Shown here: positions 12,121-23,301 of the stretch, one piece after another
Numbering within the stretch: the first letter of the stretch is position 1
Layout of the letters: each line of letters begins with the position of its first letter
NCBI GenBank assembly: GCA_002914805.1
Contig: JXTB01000033.1
Location: 1,455,082 to 1,519,081 of the forward strand
Source: Parasponia andersonii
Taxonomy: Eukaryota > Streptophyta > Magnoliopsida > Rosales > Cannabaceae
Length of the DNA stretch: 64,000 nucleotides
Reading direction: 5' to 3'
Position numbers and translations under genes: made by a program
The notes under the pieces: model-generated
What the model was told of the DNA's origin: nothing
The model's input: only the letters and a program-made list of their open reading frames with translations
Databases searched by the model: none

Positions 12121-13300
12121 AGGAGACACTAATGGTCCATTATGGGCACAACATGATTAGTAATTGTGTTTGCACTAACATGGCACGATAGGTAAATGTG
12201 TCCGGACTGATATGGGTACAAGCACGTAACGTGAGACAAATAATAGACATGACATGCATGATTAATAAAAAATAATTAGTTTTCAGAAATTATATTTAAA
12301 TTAAATTTATTTCAAGTTTTTTGGGCATAATTTTAATTCATTAAATGTAAAAGAATTAGAAAAATAAAAATATTTTATAGGTAAAAGTAATATATATTAT
12401 AAATATTACATCTATTTCTAATTTTTTAAAGCAAAATGGTTCCAAAATTTAATAAGTTTGAGCCAAAAAACTTAAAGATATTAAAAATCTAAGGAAAAAC
12501 TCACCTCCAATAAAAAATCTTTAAAAGGTTAAGAAAGAAAAATACAGTTTAGATGGCTATCAATTATAAATTTTATGTTATACACTTTGATTTAATTTGT
12601 GTAGGTGCCAATTTAGTTAGAATATACTTTAATTGTGTAAATTAATTCTTATTTCTCATATACACTCTAATATTTCAGTTTAGATTTGCTTTTACACAAA
12701 AGTTATCTCAATTTTCAAATAATTTCTTTCATTTACAAAATAATTAACAATTCATGATTCATAGTTACTTAAAAGAAAAAATGTCTAATAATATTAAATA
12801 ACTAAATTTTGAAGAAGAAAAGTTCAATAATGAGCACGATTATAGAACAAGAACAATAAGAGTTTGAAAATAGAAATAATTAGGTTTGAAATCATATATG
12901 ATAAGAGAAAAAAGAAATGTTAGACACATAAATAATATAATAAAAGACAAGCACAATCAGCATGAAAATAATATAGTATCTAAAATGGGTGTAACTAGTA
13001 AGAAAATAGCATAATGCTGGAAATAGACATGATTTGATATAGAAATAGCATAATATCAGAAATAAAAACAATTAGGTATAGAAAATTGTTCAATATTAGG
13101 ACGATTAGGCATAGTAATAGCATAGTATCGAAAATAGGAATAATTATGCATAAAAATAGACAAATATGATAATGACACGAAATCAGGCACGAATATAGTA
13201 CAAACACATAACAGACTAGGCACGATACAATATGATTAGTAATCGTACCCGAGCTAATATGACACCATTACTAATCAGAGCCAAGCTACTGGGTTGACTA
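12120..13300. repeat. Decayed repeat block with ~40-bp minisatellite
   Basis: From about 12830 to 13210 a degenerate unit of about 40 bp recurs (variants of GAAATAGCATAATATCAGAA then AATTAGGTATA). Both flanks carry the words GATTAGTAAT and GCACGATA with CCGGACTGATATGG or CCCGAGCTAATATG variants (12148-12240 and 13215-13280). This suggests the array sits inside one repeat family. A hydrophobic ORF on the minus strand here is a by-product of the array. Confidence 0.55.
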
Positions 13301-13578
13301 TAAACCAACTAAATTATAAAGATATCTAATGAAAAGGGAAGAGCATGAAAATTCAAAGGTTCTCTCGTCAATATAGAACTTAAAAATAAAATGCAACTTG
13401 AATAATAATTAAGCACGCGATAACTAATCAATCAACGACTTTTAAATGAAAAGGTAGCTAGTAATTGTAAGATTAGGTGTTCCACTTCCAACACAACAAA
13501 AAGGTAGGAAGAGGACGAAAAAAATGTAGTGATTTTGATATAATTCAAGAACTCATTGCATAACCGGCTAATTTGATT

Positions 13579-13830
13579 CACTACTACAGAAATTATTTTT
13601 CACGTCATTTATAGGGTGACGTGATATCTCTACCTCACCGTTCCATAAATAACGTGGAAATGGATGATGTGATAGGTCCCTGTAATACCATGTCACTTTA
13701 TAAGCGATGTAGTAGAGGAAGATACTACGTCGTTTTTATGGGATACCACGTCACTTCCTAGAAAAGCGACATGGTATCCATGTCGTTTTTTAAGAGAGCA
13801 ACGTGATATATCATCCTATTATGTTGCTTG
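13579..13830. repeat. Left subterminal repeat region of the CACTA element
   Basis: This is a cluster of short direct and inverted repeats: GTGACGTGATAT, GGATACCACGTCACTT, GCGACATGGTATCCATGTCG and relatives. Subterminal arrays of this kind bind the TNP1/TNPA-type protein in En/Spm systems; binding here is inference. Confidence 0.75.
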
Positions 13831-14229
13831 CTAAAGACCCTGGACTTATCATAAACTGGGACAAAAAATGGCTCAAAATAACTTGCAATCAACAACCAAC
13901 AATCCAACATACAAATTCTAGCAATCTAATATACAAATTATGTTTGTCACATAGTTAAATCCTACATGAAGCATCTAAACTAATCGAAATCATAATTCTA
14001 GTCACCAAATTAGATTACCAAAGATACAAAGTTAACATAAATGGGTTAGTAGTGTGAGTCACCCATCATAATACATACTCCATAAGCTTATCAGCCTATT
14101 CCTTTCGGACTTCATTGATCTTGTTCATAGTGTATATGTCTTTATTATGAGACTATAAATTTAAATATGCATAAGTTATATTCGAATCATGTATTGATGA
14201 TTAGTATACTTATGCAATAAAGATAAGTG

Positions 14230-15240
14230 TTAAGTTATAAAGTTATGCCAAAATAGTAATGTACTCATATGGGTTAGCATCCATGACCATTTCTCTCATC
14301 ATGTGTATCACGTAGAAACCACACTCTACGTTATTTGGTTGGTATAGGTACTACAATTCTAATTGAGTTTTCAATTAATATTTTTGAGAAAAAAATAAAT
14401 CCATCTAATCTAATAATGTAAATTAGAAAAATTTAAAATATACCTTAACGAACTCCCAATTGACACCATTTTTTTTATCATGTCTCTAAATTGATGTATT
14501 AAATAACCAAAAGGTTCTATAAAACAAAATCATATCAAAACATGTCAATCATGCATAAAACATTATATTAAATATTGTTATTAATTTTAAATAGTTTTGA
14601 TCATACTTATAATTTGATAAGAGTTCTTGCATCTTTTCGAGGAGGATGTCTGAGTGGATCCAAAAAGTATAACACTTCATTAACCATGTTGACCACTAGT
14701 AATATCTAATGTCTTCTAAAAAATAATATAATTATATACACGTATATGGTACATTTATTCCAATAATTATAAAAAATAATAAAGAGAAGAGAATTACCCC
14801 ATGTTATATAATGTTACTAACAATGTGCCATTCATGCCCAGAGTCAAGCGATTTGTGATTGCTCTTATATAATTCTCATCGTTGCCATCTCTAACAATTG
14901 ATATAAGACAGGGTTCAATGAAAGCTATGATATATGCATGCTCATATTCTATAAGATTGTTATATAATATCCTAAAATAACATAGAACATATATAATACA
15001 AATCATTAAGATATGAAAGCAAGAGTAAAAATATGAAAACTTACTTAATGTAAAATAAATGTGATGGATGGAGAACCAATCTTGACGAAGTTAGGTACAT
15101 GCGATATGTCCTCCTTAACCAAATATGGAATTGCCCAGGAATTTCACATATCTTATTGTCAAAAGTGACATGAATAAAGAAGTCATCAACCTTTTTCATC
15201 ACATATTTGTACAAACTTCTCAAGCTTCTTAAAACATTAG
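14230..15240 (-). pseudogene. Ulp1-like (C48) cysteine protease module within the CACTA element
   Basis: Minus-strand reading gives the order typical of SUMO-protease-like C48 domains carried by plant transposons. Near 14800-14960: FIEPCLISIVRDGNDENYI. At about 14612-14716: RH, a stop, then ILLVVNMVNEVLYFLDPL, with the catalytic His and Asp. At about 14260-14345: YQPNNVECGFYVIHMM, with the catalytic Gln and Cys (ECG at 14318-14326). The family normally has RHW, so the stop (TAG) sits where TGG is expected. AT-rich gaps between the blocks look like introns. The domain lies downstream of the Transposase_24-type ORF on the same strand and may be its C-terminal part. Ulp1 modules are best documented in MULEs and also occur with En/Spm-type ORFs. 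This copy is broken. Confidence 0.72.
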
Positions 15241-15741
15241 GAGGAACATCAATCTTAGATTGTGAAAAAGACCAGGTTCTTGTGCCAGACGAGGATAACT
15301 GTCTAGACTCTTTTCGTTGTGATTAAGTAATAGGTAGCTTTGGTTCATTTTGTGGTTTTTTCTTTTTCCCTTTGTCTTTTTGTAATGGTAATTGAGATCA
15401 AAAAATTTATTTAATAAAATAAAAATGATTGTTTAATTGTCAAAGTAATAAGTATTAGACCTTATATCTCATATTCGCCATGAGTACCAACTCTTTAGGT
15501 CATGTGACAATTGATCCCACAGCTTTCGTAACTGTATCTATTACATTGGCCATTGAAATAAGCAAAGAAGCTTCAGGGACGTGTGCTTTGATAATAGATA
15601 CTCAGTAATTTTTCTCACCTAATGATACTCTATGAATCATAGGCTCCCCTATTTGAATGATTTAACTTGATGTAATAATATCTAGGGCTAGGTCAACTAA
15701 CTTGTATCAAATATTCTGAAATATAAACCAAGGATGTGAAA

Positions 15742-17322
15742 CTAAGATACTACCTCTGAAGTTCCCACTTTCGGATTTAGAGCACCAGGGGCTATAGCAT
15801 AAATTTGAATTTCTAATGGCAGAGAAATATATATATCTGATAGTTGAAGAAAACCTGGCTGAGGCAGCGGCTGGAGAAAGTATGGCTCAGGCAGTTGCTG
15901 TGGAAAATATGACTCAGGCATATGCTTGGGAAAGTATGACTTAGGTGGCTGGAAAGCTGACTCTTGAGAGGTGACATCGAATAACTTAGCCTCGAATTCC
16001 CGAAGGCGTCTTTCTTGATTATCATATTTACTTTGCATATTTTGAAATTAGGTCTTCCATTGATTTTCCTTCCTCATTGGAAAGTGAATTTTTTTCCTGA
16101 CAATGCTCTTAGCACTCCCTGAGATCTGTGGAATACATCTCGCTAAGTTGTATAGGCTTCTATAGAATGTACACGTTCAGAGTACTCAAGTGTCTCTAAT
16201 GCCTGAGTTAATATGTCATCTGAGTCAATTTCCTGATTGTCTTCTCAGGACCTCATATCACACAACTCATCCTAAATAAGATACTAAATTTGTTAAATAC
16301 AGAAACAAACATACGAACTAAGATTTTAAACAGAAGTCAGAAGAACTTATAATTCGTTCTCCCGTCACTTGAGTCGTAAGATTGAGATATCCTCCCTTAT
16401 AGTCCTGACGTATTGCTTTCCATAATTCTACCCATTATATTTTATCAGTTGCACATATTTTCTTAAGTTCTTCTGCAATAGTTGTAATATTTTTCCTAGA
16501 TATGCGATGAACACACTCACTATATTTTGCTCTTCTTTGTTGTTGGACCACCTTTTTTGCTTGTGCACACAATATCAAAGACTAGTATCAGACTAAAATA
16601 GACGACAAGTTTTGAGAGTACTCTATATATAACTTATCATATCATACTTGAAATATAGAGGATAGTCAATCTAAAATAAATGTAACCCAACTTCTAGAGA
16701 TATGCTTGCAAATGATGGCGGGTGAATCAAAGCTGTGGGATTCTCCTCCTCCTTATACTTGTATATTATACCAGAGGTTAAGTAGTTTTTAAATTGATAC
16801 CATTTTTCCCCACAGATTTCATTACAAAGGATTTATATTCCTTTGCTATGATATATGTTCGCTATAAATGATTCAAATTAATACTTATTATAACATAAAA
16901 CACTCATCGTATAGAATTCAAGACTTATTATGCATATTATCTCTTACCACAACATCATCCTAAATCTTTTCTCAGAGATCGCCCTCCACCTTATGCCATG
17001 TGACAATGGTGATTAGAACCATAGTACGAGCTAATACACCTAAATAAGCCTCTAACTCGGTGGCGACGTCCTCGGTTGGTTGGCCAAGGGTATTATATTC
17101 TACAGTAAGTCGATTCCCTTTGGATCTCCTTTTGATAATTTGTTTACATAATGTTACCCTTTTTCGTGCTTTTTTTTTTTTCATACATGTCCATGTCATC
17201 TGCCTCTTCAGTTTCTTCATCGTGGACATCATCTTCATCATCATTTCTTGCATTAATATGAAAAAAAAAACACAATAGTTAGAAATACTAAACAAGATAA
17301 ACATAATAAAATTAATACTCAC
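15742..17322 (-). pseudogene. Transposase_24 (Ptta/En/Spm)-type ORF remnant
   Basis: On the minus strand near 17060-17120 the reading NRLTVEYNTLGQPTEDVATE, then YLGVLARTMVLITIVTWHKV, matches the core of plant Ptta/En/Spm-family proteins. It is preceded by an acidic/basic low-complexity tract. A later segment (15742-16038) starts SKYDNQERRLREFEAKL and has a repeated Pro-rich motif (SYFPQQLPEPYF). This is in keeping with the coiled C-terminal part of such proteins. The two pieces are in separate frames with an AT-rich interval. In autonomous CACTA elements this ORF partners tnp2 and recognises the subterminal repeats; that role is inferred from family. Confidence 0.7.
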
Positions 17323-17769
17323 ACTTATATCATCAAATATTTATCTATTACATAAAATTGATACTCACAATTATATCATCAAATATTTATCTAAATACCA
17401 TCGACATCATTGCGAGTATATGACCCTGATATTAAAGCAACGATTTCTATTATGTCTGTCTCACTGAACTCTATACCTATAGATTCAACGTCAGTGAATG
17501 AATCATCATCATGTAAGTTGTCATTAATGATGACATTTCATGGTTCATGTAACCAAAGTGTAAAGGTTTTATGGTGTTTGTCTTGTATCTACTTCTGTCT
17601 TTGTATTGGATTCTCGCTTTTCAACCATTGTATATACTCTCTAATAGAACAAAAATATTATTAAGTTTAATGAAATTTTACTTTTTACTTAATTAAAATT
17701 GAGAATTTTCGTTATACTTACTGAATGTATTGTTGGATTTCTGATGAATTTTCAAGAATATTCCTACGT

Positions 17770-20214
17770 GCTAGTTATAAATCTTTATCCTCCATACGTA
17801 TAGGTTTGCTACCATCTATACCTCTATTTTCACCAACTTGAGAGTAGCGAGCCTTTGGAACACTAATCGTCTCTACACTAACAATGTATTCTGAACAAAA
17901 TTCAACAGTTTCTTCGGTTATGTAGTACTCCACAATGCATGCTTTTAGGTGGTATCGATTTCTCACATACCTTTTCAGTATTTTCATTAATTTTTTGAAT
18001 GGATACATTCATCTTCTGTAAACTGGGCCACCCAATTTAACTTTTCTAACTAAATGCACTACTAAATGCATCATTATATCAAATAATGAAGGAGGAAAAT
18101 ATTACTTTAACAAATATAGGACCATGACTATTTCATCTTGTAAAGCATCTAACTTTGAAGTATCCAATATTTTCTTATAGATTGTATTGAAGAAGAAATA
18201 TAATCTTATAATAGCATATCTTATATGCTTTTGTGAAATTGAACAATTCAGTATTGAGAGTAATTATTACATCAATGCGTGACAATCATGTGACTTGAGT
18301 CTAATTAGTCTTAAGTCCTTCATTGATACTAAATTACGAATATTTGACGAATATCCTTTTGGTACCCTCATGTTTGCCAAGCACTCACACATTTTATGTC
18401 TTTCTTCTTTATTCAAATTGAAGCAAGCTAGAGATAGATGTACTCTTTTATCACTCATTATCGGAGCTAACTTTTTCCTCAATCCCATTCCCTAAAGATC
18501 TAAATGAAATGTAATTCCATCTTTTCTTTTTCCAGGAATGTTAAAAAGAGTTTCAATAATACTATCACAAATATTTTTCTTTATGTACATCACATACAAA
18601 TTATGTCTCAACAACAAAAATTTCTAATGCTCTAATAAAAAAAAAATCGATTTTTTTTCCAACATTCATATTCCTTTTCTCCTTCACCCTTTTTCTTTTT
18701 GTCCTTTTTTTTCCTTTTGTCTATTTGTTTCTCATCGCGATTTTGCTTTCTGTACTGAATATTAAGTTCACGAATTTTCTCATAAATCACTTCACCACTC
18801 GATGGTTCTGAGATAACACTAAATTCTTTTTCACCATTAAATGCCTTTGTGCTTTTTCGAAATGGGTGGCTTAAAAATAGAAACCATTAATGACCCATAT
18901 ACGCTTCTTTCCTCCCATTTCTAAATCTTATGGTATAGGTATCCTCACTACAAATAAGATATGCTTTATAACCATTCACACAATGCCCGAGCCAGTTTCC
19001 ATATGTAAGAAAATCGTTGATTATCTATAATAGAACAACTTATAGTGCAAAATTCTCGTTTATAAAGAAATCATAGTATTCAACCCCATCTCATAAAGTT
19101 TTCAAATCATTTATTGAGGGCATCAAATAAACATCAATATCATTGCTAAGTTGTTTATCTCTTGATATTAATAATGTTAACATTGTAAATCTCATTTTCA
19201 TGCATAACCAAGGAGAAAGATTATAAATAGTAAGAATGGCTGACTAACAACTATAATTAGAACTTAATGAACTATGAAGGTTAATGCCATCCGCGAAAGA
19301 CCAAGACAAAAATTTCTAAGATGTTCTATAATTTTTAGCCACATTTCATCCACCTTCTTCCAAGATAGTGAATTGGTCAGATGCCGAAGCTTGCCATCTT
19401 TTATTCTTCCTTCTTCATGCCATATTAATCGTTTCGCATGATCAGGATTCTAGAATAAACGTTTAAATATTGGTATTAGAGGAATATATCGCAAGACTTT
19501 AGCCAGTATTCCAACCTTCTCTTCTTTAATATTCTTTTTGTTTTTCTATCTTGAAAGTTGGCATTTACGATATGCTTTAGCTTCAACATACTCTTTTTGG
19601 TGTAATCATCTGGACATGCATGTATCTTTACGTACTCCATGGCTAAGGCATGCAATGATTTTTTGGATCATATATAAAGGAAGGAATGTTATTACTGTCT
19701 GGAAAGATTTCTCTAAGAAATTCAAGTAACTGAGATAAATTATAGTCATTCCAACCATTCCTAGTATTTAAATTGAAAATTCTAACTAAGAATGATAATT
19801 TTGTAACTTTTGAATTTGGAAAATGACGGCTTTCGACATCTTCTAACAATTTTACAAATTCTTCTAGACGATCAATAAAACATTCTTCAACATCATTAAC
19901 CATATTAACTAGGTGATCATCTTCTAAATCTATAGAAATATCTTCTATACGAGCTTTTTTTATGAGAAACATATTCACTCTATGACTTTTTCCCGTGCCA
20001 TATATTACTTTGTATAAGATATATCCATCCCAATCATACACAAATGTCCTCTTACGTCACTAAGTATAATTTTTTTCATGTTACTACACTTGATACATGG
20101 ACATGGTATCATATTAGGATCAAGACCATTTTTAATAGTAAATTTCAAAAAAGCTTCAACTCCTTACTCATACTCTTTTGTCAATCTATTCTTTGTCATC
20201 TAATTTCTATCCAT
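17770..20214 (-). pseudogene. tnp2: tnp2 transposase (Transpos_assoc / Transposase_21 / DUF4218), broken
   Basis: Reading the minus strand from about 20214 gives MDRN, a stop, then NRLTKEYE and GVEAFLKF, then IPCPCIKCSN (CPCxKC at 20086-20106), which is the Transpos_assoc N-domain. Next, 19643-20041 covers the tnp2 entry region and ends LREIFPDSNNIPSF. Then come KIHACPDD (about 19640), DPEHAKRLIWHEEG with NSLSWKKVDEMW (about 19300-19460) and DIDVYLMPSI (about 19120). After that 18267-18488 has CECLANMRVPKGYSSNIRNL, and 17775-18008 has MYPFKKLMKILKRYVRNR with EAVEFCSEY-like TVEFCSEY (DUF4218). Several stops and frameshifts separate these blocks, for example the Trp before MYPF is TGA. It is a clear but dead transposase; the order matches the family throughout. 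Confidence 0.9.
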
Positions 20215-21229
20215 CTTATCTAAAGTTCTAAAAAAAATTTGACAGAACCTCCCCTTACTCCCTGCAAATAAATACCATTACAACCATCCTAAATACCATA
20301 ATTAATTCAAGCTCATATACCACTATTTCTTAATCATATTATTTTCGATGTCAATATATTAATATAATTATACAAATATATTCACATTTAACGTACTAAT
20401 ATTTCATACAAACTTTTATCCACTAACCAAGCTTCTAATTGGTATAATTATCTCTAAATTAATAATAATTAATTACATTATAATAGCCTTAACCATATTC
20501 AAGAGTTGCAACTCATAAATCATCAAAACTAAATACAAACTAAAAAATTATTATATATTCTACTAACCAAAAGTCAAAACTTTATATTTATCTCCAAATT
20601 GACAATATTCTATGATCATATAATCAAATTTATCACTAAAATTACATTAACTATACTATAAAACATTATAAATATTACACATTATCACAAATTATAACTT
20701 AATGTATATAGAAAAATCTTAATATACATTGTACAAAGTCCTCTCATATAACAATTTCTAGTATAAAGGAACTAATTTAAAACCTAAAATTTTTATTCAA
20801 ACTAACTAAAAAAATAAATCAAAAAAATTTAGAAAAATAGAAAAAAGTTTAGATAAATACCAAAATTGCTCAAAATTGTATGTTTGAAGCAAAAATTGGA
20901 GAACCTAAAATACCGATCAAAAACGGACCTAATACACATGAAAAACAAAAAAAAATCACATAATGATCAGATTTTGCAGCAGTGATTTGAGAAAATTTAA
21001 AATCCTTTTTGAAAAAAATATAGCTACAAATACTTACAGACTTGAGAAGAAAATCTTATAGAAGTTTTGAGCTCGTCAAAAGGAAGAAAAAGCAACAAAA
21101 ATCATCTAAAATGGTGGTGATTTGGCTGGAAAACTTGAAGGTAGCGACAGAGGAGCTGATTTCCTGCTTTCAGGTTCTATCGGGGCTGAGAAAGAAGAAG
21201 TGCTGAGGCTGAGCAGCCATAACTGTTTT
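20215..21229. other. AT-rich 5' region of the CACTA transposase, no gene
   Basis: This lies between the start of tnp2 and the right subterminal repeats. It is very AT-rich with no coding signal, and it would contain the transposase promoter (inferred from position only). Confidence 0.5.
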
Positions 21230-21434
21230 GAGTGGCTATCACGTTGCTTCTGGTTTGAGCGACATGATAAACGACATTCTTCGTCACTCTTACCAGAAGC
21301 GACATAGTATATCAATTATGCCACATCGCTTGTTTGAAAAACGGTGTGATATATTACATACCATGTTGTTTTTCTCCCACGCGACGAGGCATACAAATCA
21401 CATCATTTTTCCTAACAAACAATGTGGTTCAAGC
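21230..21434. repeat. Right subterminal repeat region of the CACTA element
   Basis: Words related to the left end recur here: GCGACATGATAAACGACATT, AGAAGCGACATAGTATAT, AAACGGTGTGATATATTACA and CCATGTTGTTTTTC. The region is cut by the LTR insertion at 21435 and resumes at 23266-23298. Confidence 0.72.
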
Positions 21435-23265
21435 TGTTGGATTAAAAAACGATTTTTCACAGCTGAAGATTGACCCAGGAACATTCAAAAAATTTTCTCA
21501 AAACAATTGACTATATGAGTGCATAGTATTAATTCATAGCAAATAGGAACATACAAAGAGAATAGATCTAATACTTCTTGTAGCCTATCAACGGATCCTA
21601 GTTTTATTGTCTTCTAAATCACGATCTTTCAATTCAAGCCTCAAGCACAACTGGATGAACGTGTGGGCATTGCGTACAATTTCTTAAACTCACACACTTT
21701 AGGCACTTGCAACTTTATCAACACATGAGATTGTAAGAGTTTTGTTCTACAGAGAATAGGAAGACACTCTTCTTTTTCTCTCTAGTTTATGGAAGCTCTA
21801 TAGATAATAATACATCCTATTCTGTCTTCTGCTAGGGTTTCACCTTATATATATATATATATATATATCTATTTATTAAACTATTTAATAAATAATTATA
21901 TTAATCAAATCAATATATATATATATAACTTTTTAAAAAAAACGTTACCTTTTGTTTATAGGAAACGTGAGTTTCCTTTAAAAAAAAAATGATTTTATAT
22001 ATATATATATATATATCTATATAAACTAGTAGATAACTATTTCACTTTCAGTCAGTTTCCCAATTTCTATTTATCTAATTATCTCATAATTAAATATTTT
22101 TAAATTCAAAATTTAAACAAATTAGGAAACTTATCTCTCCATTAATTTAAATTAATTAATTCAAAATTAATTAAGTAATTAATTAATAACAATTATTAAT
22201 TACTAATAGATAAACTATTTATCTTGACAAAATGTGCAGTAACAGAAATAATGTAATATCCAGTACAGTGTTTATAAGAGGTGGAATTGGGGACCTATGG
22301 ACCTGTAATTCAAGCTCCAATAAATTATGACAATTAATTAAACTCTTTAATTAATTTGTCTAATTTATTAATTCCAGTATTACTCCACTAAAAATCTGGA
22401 ATTGCACTCTTGAAGTTACAGAATTAATTTACTCAGAAAACAGCGAGCAGTGTATCGATTTAATCATTACATGTAGTTCAATCCTCCATAGACAATTCAT
22501 AATTGGAGCTAGGTTATATTTCATTTACCTCTTCAATTACATTTTTATCCTTGTGTACAATTGATTCTCTAATGAACAATTAATTTATAAATCTATTATA
22601 AATTGAGTACTCAAACTATTCAAGTCCTGAGTCAATACATAAAGGAATCATCTTTCTAGCTTCCTAATAGAAGGAATGGATTCCACATCTGTAGGCTACA
22701 TTCCCAGCTACTCATTTCATCATGCTCCCAAGATACAAGTATTTCAATTTGTTTAAAAACAAACATTTAACAAGTATGTCAAAGAACATAATGTTATAAA
22801 TATGAGTCTATAACTACTCAGGATTAAGATTGGTATACATATGATCATCTAGTGACATTATTTGAACTCTCAATAGTTAACGGAATTTATGTGAGATTCA
22901 AATCATGTCTTGTCCAGTCCTATATAATCGAATTATATAAAATACCTCCATTATGATGTCAACACGTCAATAGTGCAGATAAGACTATTATATTCTCAAT
23001 GTTAATGGACTATACTAATAATATTTAATTAAAGATCCCAAACTTTAATTAATTATTACGGACTAGTTTTAGTTTATTATCTATAAATTTAATCCTCATG
23101 CATATAATACTTATATACTAAATTTATGGTCACATAAATAAATTAGGGATCTTTGGATATTTAAAGACATACAAATTATGTACAAATTCAAATAATAAAA
23201 AAAATCATTTTATTACTTCAGCAAATATCTAAAATATACATATTTTTAGAGCATAAACCCTAACA
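21435..23265 (-). mobile_element. Solo LTR (1.83 kb) nested in the CACTA element
   Basis: The insertion starts TGTTGGATT at 21435 and ends CCCTAACA at 23265, a TG...CA structure. A perfect 5-bp duplication CAAGC lies at 21430-21434 and 23266-23270. Read on the minus strand it opens TGTTAGGGTTTATGCTCTAA, a start I associate with plant copia LTRs. No gag/pol reading and no internal LTR pair is visible, so it is best taken as a solo LTR left by recombination. It contains several (TA)n runs (about 21847-21868, 21912-21927 and 21996-22015). Confidence 0.8.
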
Positions 23266-23301
23266 CAAGCGATGTTAAACTTCATTTTTCTAGTAGTGAT
23301 T

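Larger units (their letters stand above)
13579..23298 (-). mobile_element. CACTA (En/Spm-type) DNA transposon, 9.7 kb, decayed
   Basis: The element begins CACTACTACAGAAATTATTT at 13579 and ends with the inverted terminus CTAGTAGTG at 23298. It is flanked on both sides by the 3-bp duplication ATT (13576-13578 and 23299-23301), as expected for CACTA elements. Inside the ends are GC-richer subterminal repeats (13579-13830 and 21230-21434 plus 23266-23298) built on words like GCGACATGGTAT and ACGTGATAT. The coding relics all lie on the minus strand: tnp2 (17770-20214), a Transposase_24-type ORF (15742-17322) and a Ulp1-like protease (14230-15240). All carry stops or frameshifts, so the copy is not autonomous. 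A later LTR insertion sits at 21435-23265. Confidence 0.88.

Noticed and set aside
12995-13207. Hydrophobic minus-strand ORF that could suggest membrane helices
   Set aside because: It is the translation of a degenerate ~40-bp tandem array and shows the repeat period.
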